Below, in pieces: positions 55,699-62,937 of a DNA stretch of 64,000 nucleotides. Source of the stretch: Thiodiazotropha sp050305975 (GTDB taxonomy: Bacteria > Pseudomonadota > Gammaproteobacteria > Chromatiales > Chromatiaceae); NCBI GenBank assembly GCA_050305975.1, contig JBNLGI010000188.1, positions 1-64,000 on the forward strand, given 5' to 3'. Made by a program: the position numbers and the translations under genes. The notes beneath the pieces were generated by a model. That model was not told the DNA's origin, made no database searches, and saw nothing but the letters and a program-made list of their open reading frames with translations. Position 1 is the stretch's first letter, and every line of letters starts with the position of its first letter.

Positions 55699-56177
55699 TA
55701 GTGCTTGGCTTCGGTTGCGCTTTCAGCCTGTTGCTTGGCGAGCTGCTGCTGATGCTGTGCGTAGAGGGCGTCGAAGTTGACCGGCTGCAGCACCATCTGA
55801 GGGAAGCTGCCTTTCATGATCAGGTCGGAGAGGACCTCGCGCACATAGGGGAAGAGCTGGCTCGGGCAGTAGGCGCCCAGCAACGGCCCCCGTTCCTGGT
55901 CGTTGAAACCGCTGATGGTGAAGATTCCGGCCTGTTTGGCTTCCGCCAGGTAGGCGGTCTCTTCTCCCAAGGTGGTGGTGACGGTCACCGTGAGACAGAC
56001 TTCGTAGACGCCTTCGCCGAGCGTCTGCACTTCGGTGTTGAGATTGACCTTGGTGTCGGGTTTCCACTCTTGCTGGAAGACGGCGGGGGTTTTCGGCGTC
56101 TCGAAAGAGACGTCCTTGAGATAGACCCGTTGCAGGGCGAATTCGCGATTGGGTGCGTCTGGCTTTGTTTCTGTCAT
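55698..56177 (-). CDS. secB: Protein-export chaperone SecB
   Basis: A 159-residue secretion chaperone: FALQRVYLKDVSFETPKTPA, QEWKPDTKVNLNTEVQTLG and GPLLGAYCPSQLFPYVREVL are diagnostic, ending in a helical tail. Start at 56177 with GGAA upstream. Operon with the rhodanese gene and gpsA. Confidence 0.96.
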   Translation of the reverse strand: MTETKPDAPNREFALQRVYLKDVSFETPKTPAVFQQEWKPDTKVNLNTEVQTLGEGVYEVCLTVTVTTTLGEETAYLAEAKQAGIFTISGFNDQERGPLLGAYCPSQLFPYVREVLSDLIMKGSFPQMVLQPVNFDALYAQHQQQLAKQQAESATEAKH

Positions 56178-56197
56178 GGTGGTTCCTTGGGGCGTGA

Positions 56198-56617
56198 CTA
56201 TTTCTTGCGGGTGACCGGCAGGTTGGCGCTCTGCCAGGCCAGGATGCCGCCTTTGAGGTTGTAGACCTGTTCGAAGCCCGCCTTGCGGAGCTGGTGACAG
56301 GCGCTGGAGGACTGAGCGCCGGAGCGACAACTGACGATGATGGGTTTGTCCTTGTGTTTGTTCAGGGTGTTGATCTGATTGGCGAAGCCGTTGCTGGGGA
56401 TGCTGATGGCGTTGATGATGTGACCCTTGTGAAAGTCGGCGGAGGGACGCACATCGATCACCACGGCCTGCTGATGATTAATCAGGTCGGTGGCCGCCTG
56501 CGGGTCGACGCTGCCTTTGTCGACCTGTATCAGTGTGAAGATCAGATAACCGGCGACCAGCACGAAGGCGGTCACGAGGATCCAGTGGTTCATCGTGAAT
56601 TCGATGAGTTGTTGCAT
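56198..56617 (-). CDS. yibN: Membrane-anchored rhodanese-like protein
   Basis: A 139-residue protein with an N-terminal membrane helix (HWILVTAFVLVAGYLIFTLI) and a rhodanese domain: VIDVRPSADFHKGHIINAI and the catalytic loop VSCRSGAQS with Cys97. It heads the yibN-secB-gpsA operon; grxC, which lies between in E. coli, is absent. Sulfur transferase activity is plausible, especially beside the ArsR gene. Confidence 0.9.
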   Translation of the reverse strand: MQQLIEFTMNHWILVTAFVLVAGYLIFTLIQVDKGSVDPQAATDLINHQQAVVIDVRPSADFHKGHIINAISIPSNGFANQINTLNKHKDKPIIVSCRSGAQSSSACHQLRKAGFEQVYNLKGGILAWQSANLPVTRKK

Positions 56618-56780
56618 TCGGGGCCTCTTGAGAAGGGTGATTTTCAGCAGGGGGAGAGTGTATACCAGGAGGCAGGGTGGGTTAAGGGGCGATCGGAATC
56701 TCTGGAGGGGACTTGTAAAAACGGGCGGCCGGTGGCTGTACTCCTACAACCGGCCCGAGGGGATCGTTAGCGGCTGAGCG

Positions 56781-57140
56781 TCAGGCGTGGGTGCAGAACA
56801 CCTCGCGCATCATGCCGATTAGTTTGAGCGTGCGGAAATCGCTGACCCGATAGAAGACCCGGTTGGCATCCTTGCGGGAGGCGAGAATGCCTTTATCGCG
56901 CAGAATGGCCAGATGCTGCGAAATGTTGCTCTGGGAGGTGCCCACCTGCTCGACGATCTCCTGCACGCTGACCTCCTGGGCGCCCAGGGTGCACAGAATC
57001 TTCAGTCTCAAGGGGTGAGACATGGCCTTGAGCGACCTGGATGCGCGATCGACGTCGTCGTCGCTGGCGAACAGATTGTCCATCCCTTCGGTGTCGTCCA
57101 GGGTCAGAGGTTGGGTGCTCTTGCCGAATTTGTTTTCCAT
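56781..57140 (-). CDS. ArsR-family repressor, probable SqrR/BigR-type persulfide sensor
   Basis: A 119-residue winged helix protein. It has the ArsR signature SHPLRLKILCTLGAQEVSVQ, SQSNISQHLAILRDKGILA, and Cys residues at 50 and 116, 66 residues apart. This is the same distance as the redox pair of SqrR (41/107) and BigR (42/108), which form a tetrasulfide or disulfide with reactive sulfur and lose DNA binding. No metal-type CVC motif is seen. Its promoter region carries two palindromes, and the gene lies between the rhodanese gene and gpmI. Function as a sulfur sensor is inference. Confidence 0.85.
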   Translation of the reverse strand: MENKFGKSTQPLTLDDTEGMDNLFASDDDVDRASRSLKAMSHPLRLKILCTLGAQEVSVQEIVEQVGTSQSNISQHLAILRDKGILASRKDANRVFYRVSDFRTLKLIGMMREVFCTHA

Positions 57141-57152
57141 AAACGCAGCCTT

Positions 57153-57162
57153 TTACTAGTAA
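57153..57162. promoter_or_regulatory. Palindrome in the ArsR leader
   Basis: TTACTAGTAA, a perfect 10-base palindrome 13 bases before the ArsR ATG. Possibly a second repressor contact. Confidence 0.35.
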
Positions 57163-57170
57163 CTAATACA

Positions 57171-57187
57171 ATAATACGCTGTATTAT
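57171..57187. promoter_or_regulatory. Probable ArsR operator
   Basis: ATAATAC and GTATTAT form a perfect seven-base dyad around GCT. On the minus strand TATTAT inside it is a plausible -10 box, so a bound repressor would block its own gene. Confidence 0.6.
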
Positions 57188-57305
57188 GGGCGGATGAGAA
57201 CCCTTTTTTTTGCTTGGGTTTTCCTGAACATTTTTTGCGGTTTCCCTGTCTATCACGGGGGTGGATTGTCTGGTCTGGGCTGGGGATTGGTGATTTAATG
57301 CGATT

Positions 57306-57319
57306 TTGATCCAGATCAA
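57306..57319. promoter_or_regulatory. FNR/ANR-type box
   Basis: TTGATCCAGATCAA matches TTGAT-N4-ATCAA exactly. Its centre is 59 bases before the gpmI ATG, so it could govern gpmI; the ArsR gene is further away. Confidence 0.65.
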
Positions 57320-57371
57320 TATTTTTTCGTGCCATTTTCGCCTTTTTTGAGTTGTAGAGCAGAGACCTGAC

Positions 57372-58925
57372 ATGACCGATAGACCCAAGCCGGTCGTCCT
57401 GATCATTCTGGATGGCTGGGGTTACAGCGAGGACCCGGATGCCAACGCCATCGCCATTGCCCGCACCCCGGTCTGGGATCGCCTCTGGCGCGAGTATCCC
57501 CATAGTCTGATCAACACTTCGGGCGCCGCCGTCGGGCTGCCTGGGGGGCAGATGGGCAATTCGGAAGTCGGTCATCTCAACCTGGGCGCCGGACGGGTCG
57601 TCTACCAGGAGTTCACCCGGGTCAGCCGTTCCATCCGTACCGGCTCGTTCTTCACCAACGAAACCCTCACCGAGGCGGTGGACAAGGCGGTGGCCAAGGG
57701 CAAGGCGGTGCATCTGCTCGGCCTGCTCTCGCCAGGCGGCGTACACAGCCACGAGGAGCACATCCACGCGATGGTGAAACTGGCGGTGGAGCGGGGAGCG
57801 GAGAAGGTCTACGTGCACGCCTTCCTGGACGGTCGTGACACCCCGCCAAAGAGCGCCGAGCCCTCTTTCGTGGCGCTCAACGAACTGTTTGACGAGCTGG
57901 GTCGGGGTCGTATCGCCACCCTCGTGGGTCGCTATTACGCCATGGACCGGGATCATCGTTGGGAACGCACCCAGCTGGCCTATGATCTGCTGGTCGATGC
58001 CAAGGCCGAACATCGGGTGACGAGCGCCTGCAAGGGACTCCAGGCAGCTTACGATCGCGGCGAGACCGACGAATTCGTGGCGCCCACCGTGGTGGTCCCC
58101 GAAGGGGAGCAGCCGGTGACCATCGAGGACGGCGATGTCCTCTTCTTTCTCAACTACCGGGCCGATCGCGCCCGTCAACTGACCAGCGCCTTCGTCGAGG
58201 AGGACTTCGACGGCTTCGAGCGCGCCCGTCGTCCCAAGCTCGGCGAATTCGTCAGCCTGACCCGCTATCACAAACGGTTCGACATTCCGGTGGCCTTCCC
58301 GCCGGAAAAGCTGAGCAATGGTTTCGGCGAATACATCTCGCATCAGGGGCTGAGACAGCTGCGGTTGGCGGAGACGGAGAAGTACGCCCATGTCACCTTC
58401 TTCTTCAACGGTGGGCGCGAGACCCCATTCGAGGGCGAGGACCGGATTCTGGTGCCGTCGCCCAAGGTGGCGACCTACGATCTGAAGCCGGAGATGAGCG
58501 CCGAGGAGGTGACCGATCACCTGGTGGAGGCGATCGAGGGCGGTAAGTACGACACCATCATCTGCAACTATGCCAACAGCGACATGGTGGGACACACCGG
58601 CAAGCTGGATGCCGCCATCCATGCGGTGGAGACCCTCGACCACTGTCTGGGCCGGGTCATGAAGTCGATCCACCTGGCCGGCGGCGAAATGCTGATCACC
58701 GCCGACCACGGCAATTCGGAGCAGATGGAGGATCATGCCAACCATCAACCCCACACCGCACACACGGTGAACCCGGTGCCGCTGATCTACGTGGGGCGGC
58801 ATGCCGAGCTGGAGGAGGGCGGCGCCCTGTGCGATATCGCCCCCACCCTGCTGCGTATCATGGGACTGGAGGCGCCGACCGAGATGCAGGGCCGGCCACT
58901 GATCCGATTTGTGGGGGACGCCTGA
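57372..58925 (+). CDS. gpmI: 2,3-bisphosphoglycerate-independent phosphoglycerate mutase
   Basis: A 517-residue metalloenzyme interconverting 3- and 2-phosphoglycerate. The signatures are VVLIILDGWGYSEDPDANAI, GGQMGNSEVGHLNLGAGR with the catalytic Ser, FLDGRDTPPKSA, FLNYRADRARQL and ITADHGNSEQMEDHA. It starts the gpmI-envC-ctpA-yibQ run; envC begins three bases after it. A perfect FNR-type box is upstream. Confidence 0.97.
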   Translation: MTDRPKPVVLIILDGWGYSEDPDANAIAIARTPVWDRLWREYPHSLINTSGAAVGLPGGQMGNSEVGHLNLGAGRVVYQEFTRVSRSIRTGSFFTNETLTEAVDKAVAKGKAVHLLGLLSPGGVHSHEEHIHAMVKLAVERGAEKVYVHAFLDGRDTPPKSAEPSFVALNELFDELGRGRIATLVGRYYAMDRDHRWERTQLAYDLLVDAKAEHRVTSACKGLQAAYDRGETDEFVAPTVVVPEGEQPVTIEDGDVLFFLNYRADRARQLTSAFVEEDFDGFERARRPKLGEFVSLTRYHKRFDIPVAFPPEKLSNGFGEYISHQGLRQLRLAETEKYAHVTFFFNGGRETPFEGEDRILVPSPKVATYDLKPEMSAEEVTDHLVEAIEGGKYDTIICNYANSDMVGHTGKLDAAIHAVETLDHCLGRVMKSIHLAGGEMLITADHGNSEQMEDHANHQPHTAHTVNPVPLIYVGRHAELEEGGALCDIAPTLLRIMGLEAPTEMQGRPLIRFVGDA

Positions 58926-58928
58926 TCC

Positions 58929-60170
58929 ATGTATCTGTGGCGGTGCCTGGCGGCGCTGTTGCTGACAGCCTGCCTGCTTTCCCCGGGGCTGGCTGCCGAC
59001 GATGAGGAGCTGGAGGCGAAGACCCGTCAGCTGGAGCAGGTCAAGAGCCGTATCGAGTCATTGAACCAGGCCCTGCGCTCCACCGAGAGCCAGCGTGACG
59101 AGCAGAACCGTGCGTTGCAGGAGACGGAGCAGAAGGTCGGCCTCATCGCCCGCCGCATCCGGGTGACCGATCTGAGCCTGCAGCGCCAGCAGCGCCAGCT
59201 GGCGGAACTGGAGGCGGATCGGGCCGATGCCCGCCTGAAACTCGACAGCCACCGCTCCTCCCTCGAACAGCAGATCCGGGCCGCCTATGCCATGGGTCGG
59301 CAGGAGAAGGTGAAAATCCTACTGAATCAAGAAGATCCCGCCGTAGTCAGCCGGGTCATGGTGTATTACGATTATTTCAATGCGGCGCGACTCTCGCAGA
59401 TGGAGCGGATTGAGGAGAGTCTCCACGAGCTGAACCGGATCGAGCATGAGATCGCCCGGGAGGAGCAGCGTCTGCAGCAGCTGCAGGAGAAGAACAACAA
59501 CGAGCGTTTGCAGCTGGAGACGGCCAAGCGGGGGAGGATGGAGATCGTTGCCAAACTCAACCTCCGGTTGAAGGATCAGGGCCAGGAGTTGAGTGAACTG
59601 AAGGATGACGAGAACCAGCTCTCATCGCTGATCTCAAACATCCAGCAGGCACTCTCCGATCTGCCCCTGGATCCCGCCGCTCACGATCCGTTCCGCAGCC
59701 GAAAAGGCAAGCTGCCCTGGCCCGCAAATGGCAGCCTGGCCGCCAGCTTCGGCAGCCGGCGGGAGGTGGGGAAGCTGACCTGGGACGGGGTCATGATCGC
59801 GGCACCGGAGGGGCGAGAAGTACACGCCATCCATCACGGCCGGGTGGCTTTCGCCGATTGGTTGCGCGGCTTCGGTCTGCTGTTGATCATCGATCACGGC
59901 GATGGCTACATGAGTCTCTACGGACATAATCAGAGTCTGTTCAAAGAGACCGGTGAATGGGTCGAACCGGGAGAGGTGGTGGCACAGGTCGGCAGCAGTG
60001 GCGGTCGCACCCAGTCCGGCATCTATTTCGGCATCAGGCATAATGGTGAGCCGCAGAATCCGATGCTGTGGTGCAAGCGAACAAAAGGCCGCACGATTAC
60101 CGATCGGGAGCGTCCATATGGCCAAGCGTCCGCCGCGCTCCAACGAGCCTCCGGCGACGGCCAGGGGTGA
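58929..60170 (+). CDS. envC: Murein hydrolase activator EnvC
   Basis: A 413-residue periplasmic division protein. A signal peptide (RCLAALLLTACLLSPGLA) is followed by a long coiled coil (about residues 25-245) and a C-terminal LytM/M23 domain. The domain lacks the first metal-binding His (TWDGVMI instead of an H-x-G-x-D pattern), and retains HGDGYMSLYGHN; this fits the non-catalytic, amidase-activating EnvC type. It is next to gpmI as in E. coli. Confidence 0.92.
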   Translation: MYLWRCLAALLLTACLLSPGLAADDEELEAKTRQLEQVKSRIESLNQALRSTESQRDEQNRALQETEQKVGLIARRIRVTDLSLQRQQRQLAELEADRADARLKLDSHRSSLEQQIRAAYAMGRQEKVKILLNQEDPAVVSRVMVYYDYFNAARLSQMERIEESLHELNRIEHEIAREEQRLQQLQEKNNNERLQLETAKRGRMEIVAKLNLRLKDQGQELSELKDDENQLSSLISNIQQALSDLPLDPAAHDPFRSRKGKLPWPANGSLAASFGSRREVGKLTWDGVMIAAPEGREVHAIHHGRVAFADWLRGFGLLLIIDHGDGYMSLYGHNQSLFKETGEWVEPGEVVAQVGSSGGRTQSGIYFGIRHNGEPQNPMLWCKRTKGRTITDRERPYGQASAALQRASGDGQG

Positions 60171-60237
60171 GGGAACGAAGCCCTGAAGCGTGTTGAGCGT
60201 GATTGCCGCATCGGCGGCGAATTGACAGGAAAACCTA

Positions 60238-61560
60238 ATGAAGCATGCAGTTGAGAGAATACGCCGGAATGCCGGCCTGATACTCCTGGCGAGCCTGATG
60301 CTGGCGCCGGCCATGGCGTCGGCCCAGGCCGAGGAGCCCCCCGAGCCGCTGCCGCTGGAGCAGTTGCGGACCTTTGCCGACATTTTCGGCCGCATCAAGG
60401 CCAACTATGTGGAGCCGGTTGAGGACAAAGTGCTGCTGGAGAACGCCATACGCGGCATGGTCTCCGGCCTCGATCCCCATTCCAACTATCTCGACGCCGA
60501 AGACTACAAGGACCTGCAGGTCGGGACCAAAGGGGAGTTCGGCGGGCTCGGCATCGAGGTCGGCATGGAGGATGGCTTCGTCAAGGTGATCGCGCCGATC
60601 GACGATACGCCGGCGCAGCGCGCGGGCGTGCAGAGCGGTGATCTCATCGTCAGGCTCGACGACACCCCGGTCAAGGGCCTGTCGCTGAGTGACGCGGTCA
60701 AGCTGATGCGCGGCAAGCCGGGCACCAGTATCGAGCTCACCATCATCCGCAAGGGCGAGGAGAAGCCGCTGAAGATCATGGTGGTGCGCGACACCATCAA
60801 GGTGGCCAGCGTCAAGGGACGGTTGCTGGACAAGCACTACGCCTATCTGCGCATCTCCCAGTTTCAGTCCCACACCACCAGCGATCTGCTGAAGACCCTG
60901 AAGCGCCTTGAGAAGGAGGCGGGAGAGGAGCTGCACGGCATGATTCTCGACCTGCGCAATAATCCGGGAGGGGTCCTCAACGCGGCGGTCTCGGTCAGCG
61001 ACGCCTTTCTTCAGTCGGGTCTGATCGTCTATACCCAGGGGCGTGAGAGCGACTCCCAGCTCCGCTTCGAAGCGGCGCCCGACGATGTGCTCAACGGGGC
61101 GCCCATCGTGGTGCTGGTGAACGAAGGCTCCGCCTCCGCTTCGGAGATCGTCGCCGGCGCCCTGCAGGATCAGAAACGGGCGGTGATCATGGGCACCCGG
61201 ACCTTCGGCAAGGGCTCGGTGCAGACCATTATCCCGATCAGCGACACGGCGGCGGTGAAACTGACCACGGCCCGCTACTACACCCCCTCCGGACGTTCGA
61301 TTCAGGCCGAGGGCATCAAGCCCGATATCGAGCTGGAGGAGGTCAAGGTCTCCAAGGTCGAAAGCGACGGCGTGAAGCCCATCAAGGAGGCCGATCTCTC
61401 CGGCCATCTGGAGAACGGAAAAGCGAAGGATTCGGCGACCGATGCGAAAGGCGCCGATTCAGAGAATGAGTCTCTGGCCGATAAGGACTATCAACTGGGC
61501 GAGGCTCTGAATCTGCTCAAGGGGCTGGCCATCCTGGGCGCGCGGGCGAAGGCGGAATGA
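60238..61560 (+). CDS. ctpA: Carboxy-terminal processing protease (S41 family)
   Basis: A 440-residue exported protease. It has a signal peptide (NAGLILLASLMLAPAMASA), a PDZ domain (about residues 95-180, GGLGIEVGMEDGFVKVIAPI), and the S41 catalytic core with Ser in NEGSASASEIVAGALQ and the catalytic Lys in GTRTFGKGSVQT. The C-terminal tail is rich in Lys, Glu and Asp. It degrades or matures envelope proteins. Inserted between envC and yibQ; this arrangement is common outside the enterics. Confidence 0.95.
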   Translation: MKHAVERIRRNAGLILLASLMLAPAMASAQAEEPPEPLPLEQLRTFADIFGRIKANYVEPVEDKVLLENAIRGMVSGLDPHSNYLDAEDYKDLQVGTKGEFGGLGIEVGMEDGFVKVIAPIDDTPAQRAGVQSGDLIVRLDDTPVKGLSLSDAVKLMRGKPGTSIELTIIRKGEEKPLKIMVVRDTIKVASVKGRLLDKHYAYLRISQFQSHTTSDLLKTLKRLEKEAGEELHGMILDLRNNPGGVLNAAVSVSDAFLQSGLIVYTQGRESDSQLRFEAAPDDVLNGAPIVVLVNEGSASASEIVAGALQDQKRAVIMGTRTFGKGSVQTIIPISDTAAVKLTTARYYTPSGRSIQAEGIKPDIELEEVKVSKVESDGVKPIKEADLSGHLENGKAKDSATDAKGADSENESLADKDYQLGEALNLLKGLAILGARAKAE

Positions 61561-61574
61561 GCATGAGGGTATAG

Positions 61575-62381
61575 ATGCGACAAAAGGGGCTGCTGGCCGG
61601 ACTGCTGATCACGTTACTGCTGACACCCTGGTGGTGTGCGGCCGAAACGGCAGCTGCCGGCGAAGCGCCTGTTCGCATCGCCCTGATCATCGACGACATG
61701 GGCAACCGCAAGGCTGCCGGGGAGCAGGCCCTGGCGCTGCCGGGAAATATCACCTACTCCTTTCTGCCGCACACCCCCTACGCCCACAAGCAGGCAATCC
61801 GCGCGCATGAGCTGAAGCGCGAGATCATGCTGCATCTGCCGATGGAGTCCGCTCTCGGCAATCCGCTGGGTGCCGGTGCGCTGACCCAGTCGATGCCGAG
61901 AGAGGAGTTCCTGGCCGTGCTCAAACGCGATCTCGATTCCCTCCCCTACGTCGCCGGCGTGAATAACCACATGGGGAGCCTGCTGACGCGGGATCCGACC
62001 GCGATGCGCTGGCTGATGGGCAGCCTGCGGGAGGCGGATCTCTTCTTCGTCGACAGCCGTACCACGGATGCCACCGTGGCGGAGCGGGTGGCGCAGGAGC
62101 ATCTGGTCGCTTCCGCTCGACGCCACGTATTTCTCGACTACATTCAGGAGAGAGAGATCGTGCGTGAGCAGCTGGCAGCCCTGGTTGCCACGGCGCGACG
62201 GGAAGGCAGCGCCATCGGCATCGGCCACCCCCATCCGGAGACCCTGGCGGTACTGATGGAAGAGCTGCCCAAACTGCAGGCCGAGGGTATCGAACTGGTG
62301 CCCGTGTCGGCCCTTACCAACCCGGGGAGAGCATTATGGCACGCGTCCTCGTCCCTCTTGCCCAAGGCTGTGAAGAACTAG
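61575..62381 (+). CDS. yibQ: Divergent polysaccharide deacetylase (YibQ family)
   Basis: A 268-residue exported protein. A signal peptide (GLLAGLLITLLLTPWWCAA) is followed by a YibQ-type NodB-like barrel: IALIIDDMGNRKAAGEQALA, FLPHTPYAHKQAI, LHLPMESA, GVNNHMGSLLT and IGIGHPHPETLAVL. Catalytic activity of the family is uncertain. Its end overlaps the DJ-1 gene by 46 bases. Confidence 0.88.
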   Translation: MRQKGLLAGLLITLLLTPWWCAAETAAAGEAPVRIALIIDDMGNRKAAGEQALALPGNITYSFLPHTPYAHKQAIRAHELKREIMLHLPMESALGNPLGAGALTQSMPREEFLAVLKRDLDSLPYVAGVNNHMGSLLTRDPTAMRWLMGSLREADLFFVDSRTTDATVAERVAQEHLVASARRHVFLDYIQEREIVREQLAALVATARREGSAIGIGHPHPETLAVLMEELPKLQAEGIELVPVSALTNPGRALWHASSSLLPKAVKN

Positions 62382-62884
62382 AAGCCGTCACCATCACCGA
62401 TCTGCTGACCCGTGGCGGCATCGAAGTGGTCACGGCCGGGCTCGATGACCATCCCGTGAAGGCCTCGCGTGGTATGACCCTGGTGCCTGACACCACCCTA
62501 GATGCGGTGATGGAACAGGAGTTTGACATGATGGTGCTTCCGGGCGGCCTGCCCGGGGCCGATCATCTGAACGATGACCCGCGAATACACAGACTGCTCA
62601 AACGTCTCAATTCAGAGGGGCGCTACATGGCTGCCATCTGCGCCGCGCCCAAAGTCCTGGCGACGGCAGGCCTGCTCGATGGACGCAAGGCGACCAGCTA
62701 CCCGGGGGCGTTGGCGGGTATGGACCTGCCGCGGGTGAGTCTGCAGCTCGACGGCGTGGTCAGGGATGACAAGGTGGTTACCTCGCGCGGACCGGGTACG
62801 GCGATGGATTTCGCCCTGGAGCTGGTGGAGCTTCTGGCCGGCAAGACAAAGCGGGAGGAGGTCGAGAAGGGGCTGGTGCGCTGA
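62336..62884 (+). CDS. DJ-1/PfpI family protein (YajL-like)
   Basis: A 182-residue protein of the DJ-1 superfamily. The nucleophilic elbow has Cys in AAICAAPKVLA; LPGGLPGADHL and TSYPGALAGM also match. Family members act as deglycases or chaperones for oxidative or glycation damage; exact role uncertain. Overlaps yibQ by 46 bases, with GGGGAGAG before the ATG. Confidence 0.9.
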   Translation: MARVLVPLAQGCEELEAVTITDLLTRGGIEVVTAGLDDHPVKASRGMTLVPDTTLDAVMEQEFDMMVLPGGLPGADHLNDDPRIHRLLKRLNSEGRYMAAICAAPKVLATAGLLDGRKATSYPGALAGMDLPRVSLQLDGVVRDDKVVTSRGPGTAMDFALELVELLAGKTKREEVEKGLVR

Positions 62885-62937
62885 ATCTGCGATTTCTGTG
62901 ATCGGGTGTGGATCCGAATAGTCCGATGGGCCGGGAG

